Origin: Mycolicibacterium sp. TY81
GTDB taxonomy: Bacteria; Actinomycetota; Actinomycetes; Mycobacteriales; Mycobacteriaceae
Reading direction: 5' to 3'
NCBI RefSeq assembly: GCF_018326285.1
Contig: NZ_AP023362.1
Coordinates: 1,054,001-1,118,000 of the forward strand
Length of the DNA: 64,000 nt
Under the pieces are notes generated by a model. That model ran no database searches, had not been told where the DNA came from, and was given only the letters and a program-made list of their open reading frames with translations. The position numbers were made by a program, and so were the translations under genes. Numbering within the stretch: position 1 is the stretch's first letter; the number at the start of each line of letters is the position of its first letter. This document shows, piece by piece, positions 25,000 to 32,432 of this stretch.

Positions 25000-25913
25000 C
25001 AGGACTCCCAGGCTCGACGCACCGTGTTCGGTGCGGTGGTCATGGCGGATTCGAACGCCGCGCGCCGCTTGCCGCGCAGCATGAAGTTGGCACCCAGGCC
25101 GGCCAGATCGTCGGCGTCCGGTTGGATCACGACGACCTCGATGCCGCGGGCCCGGGCGGTGGCGACTTCGGCATCCAGCACGGTGGACATCGGGCGGCGC
25201 AGCAGTCGGTGTTCGAGGATGCCGCCCAACCCCGGTGCGCGAACGCCGCTTTCGGAGGCCATCGGCGTGATGACGTAGATGAGGTCGGCGTCGTCAGGGC
25301 TGATGAGGTCGACCGACGCGGTGGACGCGGCGCCGCCGTCGACGAACGTGCGATCGCCGATACGGACCGGTGGCATCCAGCCGGGGACACCCCATGACGC
25401 CCGGAGTGCTTCGCCCGCCGTGGCTTTCGGCGCGCCGGGGGCGCCGAAAGCCACCCGCTCGCCGCGCTGGTAGTCGAATGCCACCATGCGGGCGCCCGGG
25501 TGATCCAGCCAACCCGATTTGTTGGCGAAGCCAGATGCCAAGTGCTGCAGCCAGTCTGCGTTGCCGCGGCCGGTCGGTGCGATGCCGGTGACCGCGGCCA
25601 GGCCGTTCTGACTGCGCAGAAGTGCGGGGTTGAGCAGGCGGGGTGCCGGCAGCGGCGGCAGGCTCGGCGGCGTCGCCTCGATGTGCCGGCGCAGACGTTC
25701 GTCGGTACTGGTGCCGCGGTGCATCGCGACCAGGTCGTCGACGGACGCGCCGCCGCCGAGCATCGTGACGATCTCGGCGCCCGCCGAGGTGCCCTGCAAC
25801 ACCGAGGCTTCCCGCGGGTCCCAACCGGTCTGCTCCTGGAGGGCGTGCAGGGCCGCGACGATCCAGGCGCCGCCGATGGTCCCGCCGCAGCCGATGACGA
25901 GCGCCCGCTTCAT
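24999..25913 (-). CDS. Patatin-like phospholipase/esterase
   Basis: A 304-residue patatin-fold serine hydrolase. Seen: the oxyanion glycine loop CGGTIGGAW (9-17), the nucleophile GTSAG with Ser43 (41-45) and the dyad Asp192 in VDGGAAS. It has no signal peptide. Patatins deacylate lipids or cleave esters with a Ser-Asp dyad. It is coupled at both ends, with its start overlapping the SDR stop by 4 nt and its stop overlapping the BVMO ATG by 1 nt. Its place between an SDR and a BVMO suggests it cleaves an ester that the monooxygenase makes, or releases the first substrate from a lipid ester. Confidence 0.88.
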   Translation of the reverse strand: MKRALVIGCGGTIGGAWIVAALHALQEQTGWDPREASVLQGTSAGAEIVTMLGGGASVDDLVAMHRGTSTDERLRRHIEATPPSLPPLPAPRLLNPALLRSQNGLAAVTGIAPTGRGNADWLQHLASGFANKSGWLDHPGARMVAFDYQRGERVAFGAPGAPKATAGEALRASWGVPGWMPPVRIGDRTFVDGGAASTASVDLISPDDADLIYVITPMASESGVRAPGLGGILEHRLLRRPMSTVLDAEVATARARGIEVVVIQPDADDLAGLGANFMLRGKRRAAFESAMTTAPNTVRRAWES

Positions 25914-26794
25914 CGGCGCGCTTCCGAGTTCGACTCGACATCATGGTCTTTCGACTGCCGCTCGATCCGATCCAGGTAGGCCGAACGGCCGACGGGGTCG
26001 AGGGCGGTCAGGGCGCGGCGATCGTCGATGAGCGCGCGTGCCGCACGCTGGACGAACTCCGGCACCAGCGCGTCGACCAGAGCCCAGCCTGGTGCCACCC
26101 ATTGGGGTACCGAGGTCCGGGCGGCCTTGGTGCGCAACGTCTTGAGGACCGCCTGCGCGACATCTTCCGGGTCGACCGTCGGCATGCCGCCGCCGAGTTG
26201 GACGCCGGAGGACAGTTCGGTGCGGACTGCTGACGGCAGCACCGCGCACACGGTGACGCCCGTTCCGGCGTATTCGGTTCTCGCCGCCAGCGACGCCCCG
26301 ACGGCGGCGAACTTGCTGGCGTTGTAGGTCACCATGCCCGGGACGGGAATCATGCCCGCCATCGATGCGATGTTCACGACGTGGCCGCTGCCGCGCGTGA
26401 TCATCAGCGGGATCACTGCCCGCATGCCGTTGAGCACGCCCCGGACGTTGACGTCGAGGATCAGGTCGGTCGTGGCCTCGGCTTCGGACTCGAAAGCGCC
26501 CAGCGGCATCACGCCGGCGTTGTTGATAAGGATGTCGATGCGGCCGGACTCCTTGACCACCTGCCCGACGAACTGGTCCCAGGAGTCACGCCGGGTGACA
26601 TCGAGGCGTGCGCTGCGACAGCGGGGGATTTTGCGGGCCGTCTGCTCGGCGATGTCGGCGTCGACGTCGCCGATCCACACGGTGGCGCCGTGCTGAGAGA
26701 ACAGCTCGGCGGTCTTGGCGCCGATGCCCCTGGCACCTCCGGTGATGATGACTGTGGCGCCGTCGAGTGACATGGCGCGTCGTGCTAGCTGCAT
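25910..26794 (-). CDS. SDR-family oxidoreductase, first gene of the BVMO operon
   Basis: A 294-residue SDR with TGGARGIG (about 18-25), NNAG (about 91-94), the catalytic Ser in NIASMAG and YNASK (about 155-159), followed by a basic C-terminal extension that often marks membrane-associated SDRs of lipophilic substrates. It would oxidise a secondary alcohol to the ketone used by the BVMO (inference). The ATG at 26794 has GAGG six bases upstream, while the in-frame ATG at 26773 lacks a ribosome site. It is divergent from the TetR gene across a 115-bp region with repeats. Confidence 0.9.
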   Translation of the reverse strand: MQLARRAMSLDGATVIITGGARGIGAKTAELFSQHGATVWIGDVDADIAEQTARKIPRCRSARLDVTRRDSWDQFVGQVVKESGRIDILINNAGVMPLGAFESEAEATTDLILDVNVRGVLNGMRAVIPLMITRGSGHVVNIASMAGMIPVPGMVTYNASKFAAVGASLAARTEYAGTGVTVCAVLPSAVRTELSSGVQLGGGMPTVDPEDVAQAVLKTLRTKAARTSVPQWVAPGWALVDALVPEFVQRAARALIDDRRALTALDPVGRSAYLDRIERQSKDHDVESNSEARR

Positions 26795-26840
26795 CGATAG
26801 CCTCGAATCTGCTGGTAGGAGCCTTGCTGGCTCGTTCGAA

Positions 26841-26888
26841 TACTCACGGTATCCGAATTCTCCGAGTAAAGCCAGTACTCCCGGTATC
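26841..26888. promoter_or_regulatory. Direct repeats between the SDR-patatin-BVMO operon and its TetR
   Basis: TACTCACGGTATC (26841-26853) and TACTCCCGGTATC (26876-26888) differ at one base and are 35 bp apart. An inverted copy of the TACTC half (GAGTA) lies at 26864-26868. The second repeat abuts the promoter of the TetR gene, whose -10 TAATAT (26898-26903) ends 6 nt before its ATG. They are candidate operator sites for that TetR. Confidence 0.5.
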
Positions 26889-26909
26889 GCAAACCATTAA
26901 TATCAACGC

Positions 26910-27548
26910 ATGCCGCGATTGACCAGGGTGCAGCGTCAGGAACAGACGCGTGCCGAACTGCTCGACGCGGCGAAGGCCCGGTTTCTCGAGCACGGTTATG
27001 CCTCCACGAGCCTCGAGGACATCGCCGACGACGCCGGCTACAGCAAGGGCGCGGTGTATTCGAATTTCGGCAGCAAGCCGGTCCTGTGCCGGGAGGTGCT
27101 CGAGGCCATCCACCGCGAGAAGTTCGCCGAGATGTCAGAGCTGGCGATGTCGGATGCCGATGTGCCGAGCCGCGTCGAGGCGGTGAACGCCTGGCTGGAA
27201 CGGACCGCCGGCGACGTGGGCTGGACGATGCTGGAACTCGAATTCGTGGTGCTGTCGCGCAACGATCCCGAGTTGGGGCAGATGGTCACGGACCTTCGCA
27301 ACGAAGCCGCTCAGATGGTCGTCGACGTATTGCGTTCGCTCGCGGTCGATTTGGGGCTCGGCGAAGAGCAGATGGTCGCCGCCGGGGTGATCGACAGCTT
27401 CGACGACATCGGCAACCTGTTTCTCAGCGCCGGCATCGGGCTCGGGATTCAGCGTGCCGTCGATCCGACACTGCCGGCCCGGCCGGTCACCGGCGCCATC
27501 ACCCGGTTGATGAATCTGCTTGCGCTGCTTGCCGCTACGCAGGACTGA
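26910..27548 (+). CDS. TetR-family regulator divergent from the BVMO operon
   Basis: A 212-residue TetR regulator. The DNA-binding region spans about 11-58: AELLDAAKARFLEHGYASTSLEDIADDAGYSK, then GAVYSNFGSKPVL, the canonical recognition helix and turn. The ligand domain is all helical. No ribosome site precedes the ATG, but TAATAT ends 6 nt upstream, so translation is probably leaderless. It is the obvious local regulator of the divergent SDR-patatin-BVMO operon and of itself, through the TACTCnCGGTATC repeats. Confidence 0.88.
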   Translation: MPRLTRVQRQEQTRAELLDAAKARFLEHGYASTSLEDIADDAGYSKGAVYSNFGSKPVLCREVLEAIHREKFAEMSELAMSDADVPSRVEAVNAWLERTAGDVGWTMLELEFVVLSRNDPELGQMVTDLRNEAAQMVVDVLRSLAVDLGLGEEQMVAAGVIDSFDDIGNLFLSAGIGLGIQRAVDPTLPARPVTGAITRLMNLLALLAATQD

Positions 27549-27559
27549 CGACCGCCGGA

Positions 27560-28447
27560 CTACGGAACCAGGACCCGCAGCGCGTTGGGCACCGCGGACA
27601 CCGTCACCGGCAGCGGGCACACGTATTCGCCGTCGGCATAGGCGTTGATGCCCGGCACGTCGATGGTGACGGTTCGGGCCCGCCGCGTGGTCACCTCGTC
27701 GAGGTGGACATGCGTGCCCTTGAACACCGTGGGGAACAGCCGGATCAGTTTGGTGCGCGACGCCGAGGCCGCCATCGTGACATCGAGCAGGCCGTCGCCC
27801 AGGTCGGCGCCCGGGCAGATCAGCATGCCGCCGCCATAGCTCTTGCCATTGCCGAAAGTCGCCAGTGTCACGGGGATTTCCTGCTCGGGACCGCCGTCGA
27901 AACTGACCCGCGCCGTGTGCAGCCGCAACTGCGACAGCTCGACCAGCATGGCCGCGTTGTAGCGCATCCGGCCCCGCGGCCACGTCATCCGGTTGGCGCG
28001 ATCGGTGACCAGCGAGTCGAAGCCTGCTGACATCACCGTGCCGAACCAGCGGACGGTGCCGTCGGCGCCCTCGATCCGGCCCAGGTCGATGGTGCGGGTG
28101 CGGCCTGTCGCGATGATGTCGGCGGCGGCTTCCGGGTCGTCGCGCGGAATCTCGAACTCGCGGGCATGGTCGTTGCCGGTGCCGGCCGGGATGATGCCGA
28201 GCGGCACGTCGCCCTGCGCAAGTGCCTGCAGCGCAAGGGAGATGATGCCGTCACCGCCGGCCACCACCACCGCGTCGGTGCCGTGGTCGAGTGCCTCGTC
28301 GAGCAGTTGGCGGGCATGGGCGGCGTCGGACCCGATCAGCTCGACCACGTCGACACCGCGGCGTTGCAGCCGCACGACGGCGCGCTGCGCTGCCGCCGAG
28401 CCGCGTCCCTGGCCCGAGGCGGGGTTGGTCAGCAGGGTGACTCTCAC
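27560..28447 (-). CDS. Diacylglycerol/lipid kinase (Rv2252-like)
   Basis: A 295-residue lipid kinase of the DAGK catalytic-domain family. Seen: an N-terminal TNPASGQGRG (7-16), the nucleotide motif VAGGDGIIS (62-70), PLGIIPAGTGNDHARE and GFDSLVTDRAN, all conserved in YegS/DgkB-type enzymes, then the C-terminal beta domain ending in DGEYVCPLPV. It phosphorylates diacylglycerol or a related neutral lipid with ATP. The M. tuberculosis counterpart is linked to phospholipid/PIM synthesis. The GTG start overlaps the flavoprotein stop by 4 nt, so the two are co-translated. The gene is convergent with the TetR gene, 11 bp apart. Confidence 0.9.
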   Translation of the reverse strand: MRVTLLTNPASGQGRGSAAAQRAVVRLQRRGVDVVELIGSDAAHARQLLDEALDHGTDAVVVAGGDGIISLALQALAQGDVPLGIIPAGTGNDHAREFEIPRDDPEAAADIIATGRTRTIDLGRIEGADGTVRWFGTVMSAGFDSLVTDRANRMTWPRGRMRYNAAMLVELSQLRLHTARVSFDGGPEQEIPVTLATFGNGKSYGGGMLICPGADLGDGLLDVTMAASASRTKLIRLFPTVFKGTHVHLDEVTTRRARTVTIDVPGINAYADGEYVCPLPVTVSAVPNALRVLVP

Positions 28448-30057
28448 GGGATCAGCTTGCCCGGGTTGAGGATTCCGCCGGGATCGAGCACGTTCTTGAC
28501 GGCGCGCAGTACCTCGACGCCCAGGTCGCCGACCTCGGCCGTCATCCACGGCTTGTGGTCGGCGCCGACGGCGTGGTGGTGGGTGATGGTGGCGCCGCAG
28601 CGCACCATGGCCTCGGACGCCGCGGTTTTCGCCGCGCGCCACTGCTCGATGGGGTTGCCGCGCTGGCCGGCCACGACCGTGAAGTACAGCGAGGCACCGG
28701 TGGGGTAGACGTGCGAGATGTGGCACATCACCAAAGCCGGTGTGCCGCTTTCCTGTAGCGAGCTGGTGAGGGCCTCGGTGACGGCCGCCTTCAGCGCCGG
28801 CACGTTGGACCACGTCGTCGCGGTCTCCAAGGTCTCGCACAGGGCGCCGGCCGTGAGCAGTGAGTCGCGTAGATACGGGGCGCCGAACCGGCCGTGCTGC
28901 CACGCGCGGGCCGGGGCCTCGCCGAGCGAGGTGCCACCCTGAGCGGCCAGCAGCGCACGCGTCTCGTCGTGGCGGCTCTCGGTGTGCGCGGCCGTGCCTT
29001 CGAACAGCGTGATGGCCAGGCAGCCACCGGTGATGGTCTGCTCGCCGATGCTGTCGGTGGTGGCCAGGTTGATGCCGGTCTCCACCTCATCGGACAGGCG
29101 GATGACCGTCGGGCCGGTGCCGGTCTGCACGACGGCGCGCAAAGCCGCTGCGCCGGTGGCGAAGTCGGGGAAGGACCACGCCTCGTAGCGGGTGGTCTCG
29201 GGCACCGGGTGCACGCGCACCCGCACCCGGGTGATGACGCCGAAGGTGCCCTCCGAGCCGACGATCAGCTGACGCAGGTCGGGCCCGGCTGCCGACGCGG
29301 GGGCGCGGCCCAGGTCCAGGACGCCGGCCGGGGTGACGACGGTGAGTCCGCGCACCATGTCGTCGAACCGGTTGTAGCCGGCCGAGTTCTGCCCCGACGA
29401 CCGCGTCGCGGCGAACCCGCCGATGGTCGCGAATTCGAAGCTCTGCGGGAAGTGGCCGAGCGAAAAGCCCTCGGCGCCAAGGAGTTCCTCGGCCTGGGGG
29501 CCGGTGACGCCGGCCTCGAGCTCGGCCTCGCCGGATTCCTTGTCGAGCCCGACCAGCCGGTCCAGGCGGCGCAGGTCCAGCGATACGACGGCGCTGAAGC
29601 CGTTCCGGATCGGGTCGAGTCCGCCGACCACACTGGTGCCACCACCGAACGGGACGACGGCGATGCGGTGTTCGGTGCAGTACTGGAGCACCCGGGCGAT
29701 CTCGTCCTCGGAGCCGGGCAGCAGGATCGCGTCCGCTGCGTCCTGCTCGCCGGTGTCCTTGCGGCGCAACAGGTCCAGTGTCGACTTGCCGCCGGCCCGC
29801 AGCAGGCGGTCGTGATCGTCGGTTCGGCAGAACTCGTCGCCGACGATCGCCGCGAGTGCAACGCGGTCGGCGTCCGCCAGGGCGGACGGGCGCAACGTGA
29901 CCTGGTCGGCCTCGAGCTCGTCGGCCGGCGTCGCGTCGATGCCCAGGGCCGCGGTCAGCAGGCCGCGGATGCCGTCGGACAGGGGCTTGGCTGCAGCGGG
30001 GTCACCCCAGGCGTTCCACTTCATCGGCGGTTCGAGGTGGTCACGTGTCGCGGTCAT
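28444..30057 (-). CDS. FAD-linked oxidase, alkyl-dihydroxyacetonephosphate synthase-like (Rv2251-like)
   Basis: A 537-residue PCMH/vanillyl-alcohol-oxidase-type flavoprotein. Seen: VVPFGGGTSVVGGL (FAD pyrophosphate loop, about 133-146), GHFPQSFEFATIGGFAATRSSGQ (about 197-219), IVGSEGTFGVIT, and a C-terminal GATITHHHAVGADH, the His-rich active-site motif of alkylglycerone-phosphate synthases. It could exchange the acyl group of acyl-DHAP for an alkyl chain, or oxidise a related 2-hydroxy acid. A downstream ATG (30024, MKWNAWGD) is a credible alternative start that would widen the 17-bp gap to the divergent TetR. It is coupled to the lipid kinase gene by a 4-nt overlap. Confidence 0.85.
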   Translation of the reverse strand: MTATRDHLEPPMKWNAWGDPAAAKPLSDGIRGLLTAALGIDATPADELEADQVTLRPSALADADRVALAAIVGDEFCRTDDHDRLLRAGGKSTLDLLRRKDTGEQDAADAILLPGSEDEIARVLQYCTEHRIAVVPFGGGTSVVGGLDPIRNGFSAVVSLDLRRLDRLVGLDKESGEAELEAGVTGPQAEELLGAEGFSLGHFPQSFEFATIGGFAATRSSGQNSAGYNRFDDMVRGLTVVTPAGVLDLGRAPASAAGPDLRQLIVGSEGTFGVITRVRVRVHPVPETTRYEAWSFPDFATGAAALRAVVQTGTGPTVIRLSDEVETGINLATTDSIGEQTITGGCLAITLFEGTAAHTESRHDETRALLAAQGGTSLGEAPARAWQHGRFGAPYLRDSLLTAGALCETLETATTWSNVPALKAAVTEALTSSLQESGTPALVMCHISHVYPTGASLYFTVVAGQRGNPIEQWRAAKTAASEAMVRCGATITHHHAVGADHKPWMTAEVGDLGVEVLRAVKNVLDPGGILNPGKLIP

Positions 30058-30060
30058 GCG

Positions 30061-30073
30061 TTACAGTATTACA
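30061..30073. promoter_or_regulatory. TTACA-GTA-TTACA repeat in a 17-bp divergent gap
   Basis: The gap between the start codons of the flavoprotein (30057) and the TetR (30075) is only 17 bp, and most of it is a direct repeat, TTACA (30061-30065) GTA TTACA (30069-30073). It is a candidate operator for the adjacent TetR. The shortness of the gap also suggests leaderless transcripts or that one start lies further in. Confidence 0.4.
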
Positions 30074-30074
30074 C

Positions 30075-30659
30075 ATGATGTCAATCAGTAACGATGAAGC
30101 TCGGGATTCTCTGGATGCCCGAATCATCGACGCTGCGGCTGATTGCGTGATCGCCTTCGGCGTGGATCGCGTGACGTTGGCCGAGATCGCACGTCGTGCC
30201 GGCGTCAGCCGGCCGACGGTGTACCGGCGCTGGCCGGACACGCAGGCGATCCTCGCGGCGCTGCTGACGGCACGAATCACCAACGCGCTCAATGAGGTTG
30301 CCGTCACTGGCGACGACCGCGAGGCGATCGTCAAACGCATGGTCGGCATGGCGGAGCGGCTGCGCGCCGACGAAGTCATCATGTCCGTCCTGAGCAGCGC
30401 ACCCGCGCTGGCGATGGTCTACATCTCGCAGCGCATGGGCACCAGCCAGCAGATCCTGCTGGAAGTGCTGGCCGGCGCGCTCGCCACGGCGCAGGCCGAC
30501 GGCAGCGTCCGCCCCGGCGACCCCAGGCAACTCGCCGCCATGTGCCTGCTGATCGTCCAGTCCGCCATCCAGTCGGCGCAGATGGTCGCGCCTGTCCTCG
30601 ACGTTGCCGCGCTGGACATCGAACTCGCGCACTCCCTGAACGGATACCTGAAACCATGA
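30075..30659 (+). CDS. TetR-family regulator of the glpD1 locus (Rv2250c-like)
   Basis: A 194-residue TetR regulator. The DNA-binding part is at about 14-60: ARIIDAAADCVIAFGVDRVTLAEIARRAGVSRPTVYRRW, a textbook HTH with the PTVYRRW recognition end. The rest is a helical effector domain rich in Ala/Met/Leu, suited to a lipophilic ligand. It is translated ahead of glpD1 with a 4-nt ATGA overlap and is divergent from the flavoprotein-kinase pair, so it is placed to control both directions. An ATG at 30078 is an equal alternative start. Confidence 0.88.
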   Translation: MMSISNDEARDSLDARIIDAAADCVIAFGVDRVTLAEIARRAGVSRPTVYRRWPDTQAILAALLTARITNALNEVAVTGDDREAIVKRMVGMAERLRADEVIMSVLSSAPALAMVYISQRMGTSQQILLEVLAGALATAQADGSVRPGDPRQLAAMCLLIVQSAIQSAQMVAPVLDVAALDIELAHSLNGYLKP

Positions 30660-32176
30660 GCAGCAGTGCCCTCAACGCCGCCCGCCGCACAGCCGAGCTG
30701 ACGGCGCTGGCGGACGGCGAGACCGTCGACGTCGTCGTCATCGGCGGCGGCATCACCGGCGTGGGCATCGCGCTGGACGCCGCGACCCGCGGACTGTCGA
30801 CGGTGCTCGTCGAGAAGCACGACCTGGCGTTCGGCACCAGCCGGTGGAGTTCCAAACTCGTGCACGGCGGCCTGCGCTACCTGGCCACCGGAAACGTGGG
30901 CATCGCCCGGCGCAGCGCCATCGAGCGCGGCATCCTGATGAGCCGCAACGCCCCGCACCTCGTGCACGCCATGCCGCAACTCGTGCCGCTGCTGTCCGAG
31001 ATTAACCGGGCCTCAAGGGCTTTGGTGCGTACCGGATTCATCGCCGGCGACGGCCTGCGCCGGCTGGCCGGCACATCGGCGTCGATCCTGCCGCGGTCGG
31101 GACGGGTCGACGCGGCCCGCGCGGCGGAGTTGGTGCCCGCGGTGCGCCGCGACGGACTCGACGGCGCGTTGCTCGCCTACGATGGCCAACTGATCGACGA
31201 CGCCCGTCTGGTCACCGCGGTGGCGCGCACCGCCGCCCAGCATGGCGCCCGCATCCTGACCCGGGTGGCGGCGTCCGACGCCACCGGCACCTCGGTGCGG
31301 CTGACCGACCAACTCACCGGGGAAACTTTCGATCTGACGGCGCGCGCGGTGATCAACGCCGCCGGCGTGTGGGCCGGTGAGCTCGACGGCGCGATCAAGC
31401 TGCGGCCCAGCCGCGGCACCCACCTGGTGTTCGACGCCGCGGCGTTCGGCAATCCGACTGCGGCGCTGACGGTTCCGATCCCGGGCGAGCTCAACCGGTT
31501 CGTCTTCGCCATGCCCGAACAGCTCGGCCGCGTCTACCTCGGCCTCACCGACGAGGACGCGCCCGGCCCCATTCCGGATGTGCCGCAACCGACTCCGGCC
31601 GAGATCACGTTCCTGCTCGACACCGTCAACACCGCGCTGGCGACGAGCCTGGGGCCGGACGACGTCCTGGGTGCCTACGCGGGGCTGCGGCCATTGATCG
31701 ATACCGGCGAGGGCAACACCGCCGACGTGTCGCGCGATCACGCCGTCGTCGTGTCCGGCAGCGGTGTGCTCAGCGTCATCGGTGGCAAGCTCACCGAATA
31801 CCGGTACATGGCCGAGGATGTGCTGAATCGGGCGATGTCGCTGCGCGGGCTCGGCGCGGGGGAGTGCCGGACCCGGAATCTGCCGCTGGTCGGCGCTCCG
31901 GAGAACCCGGTGTCAGTGGATCGTCTTGCGGCGCTGCCGGAGTCGCTCGTGGCGCGCTACGGCGCCGAGGCGCCGAACGTGTTCGCCGCCGCCACGTGTG
32001 AGCGTCCCACCGAGCCGGTGGCCGACGGCATCGACGTCACCCGCGCCGAATTCGAATACGCCGTCACGCACGAAGGCGCGCTGACCGCCGACGACATCCT
32101 GGACCGCCGGACCCGGATCGGGCTCGTCGACGCCGACCGCGACCGCGTCGCCGAGGTGGCACAGGAGTTCATCTAG
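30656..32176 (+). CDS. glpD1: Aerobic glycerol-3-phosphate dehydrogenase
   Basis: A 506-residue FAD-dependent glycerol-3-phosphate dehydrogenase. Seen: the FAD motif VVIGGGITGVGIALDAATRG (25-44), GTSRWSSKLVHGGLRYL (61-77, a GlpD signature), a second FAD segment INAAGVWAGE and the C-terminal VIGGKLTEYRYMAED, then a helical domain. It oxidises sn-glycerol-3-phosphate to DHAP at the membrane and passes electrons to quinone. The start overlaps the TetR stop by 4 nt. Next to an alkyl-DHAP-synthase-like protein and a lipid kinase, its DHAP output may serve glycerolipid as well as carbon metabolism (inference). Confidence 0.93.
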   Translation: MSSSALNAARRTAELTALADGETVDVVVIGGGITGVGIALDAATRGLSTVLVEKHDLAFGTSRWSSKLVHGGLRYLATGNVGIARRSAIERGILMSRNAPHLVHAMPQLVPLLSEINRASRALVRTGFIAGDGLRRLAGTSASILPRSGRVDAARAAELVPAVRRDGLDGALLAYDGQLIDDARLVTAVARTAAQHGARILTRVAASDATGTSVRLTDQLTGETFDLTARAVINAAGVWAGELDGAIKLRPSRGTHLVFDAAAFGNPTAALTVPIPGELNRFVFAMPEQLGRVYLGLTDEDAPGPIPDVPQPTPAEITFLLDTVNTALATSLGPDDVLGAYAGLRPLIDTGEGNTADVSRDHAVVVSGSGVLSVIGGKLTEYRYMAEDVLNRAMSLRGLGAGECRTRNLPLVGAPENPVSVDRLAALPESLVARYGAEAPNVFAAATCERPTEPVADGIDVTRAEFEYAVTHEGALTADDILDRRTRIGLVDADRDRVAEVAQEFI

Positions 32177-32193
32177 CTCCAAGACCCGTGTTG

Positions 32194-32208
32194 GAATCAG
32201 CATGATTC
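32194..32208. promoter_or_regulatory. Dyad GAATCA-GCA-TGATTC upstream of the organosulfur module
   Basis: A perfect 6-bp inverted repeat with a 3-bp centre (32194-32208) begins 18 bp after the glpD1 stop and 164 bp before the short upstream ORF of the ssuD-like gene. A further CTGACGGAATC follows. No T tract is present, so an operator is more likely than a terminator. The LysR at 36115 is a possible binder. The rest of the 256-bp gap (32177-32432) holds only the short ORF. Confidence 0.4.
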
Positions 32209-32371
32209 TGACGGAATCGCAGCCACGTCCGGTGGTCACGCCTGTCGCGGCACCGGGATCGGAGTCAACGGCAGTTCCCGGTGACGGCGCTTGGCTCTAG
32301 ATTCCGGAGAGAAGTCTGCATTCGCCACTGCTCTTCTCTTGTGGTGGCATCACGTTCCCGGGAGTTGAGAA

Positions 32372-32428
32372 ATGCCTGTTCTGACCACGACCACTCGCAA
32401 CGGCAGTCGCGTCGAGTTCTCGCGGTAG
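32372..32428 (+). CDS. Short upstream ORF (18 residues) before the ssuD-like gene
   Basis: A possible leader peptide, MPVLTTTTRNGSRVEFSR, with ATG at 32372 and TAG at 32426. GGGAG (32360-32364) lies 7 nt upstream, a better ribosome site than any before the ssuD-like gene, which starts 4 nt after this stop. Four consecutive threonine codons lie at positions 5-8. There is no cysteine, so it does not match the Cys-rich leader peptides of mycobacterial sulfur genes. It probably serves translational coupling or attenuation of the downstream operon. No homologue is known to me. Confidence 0.45.
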   Translation: MPVLTTTTRNGSRVEFSR

Positions 32429-32432
32429 ACCG

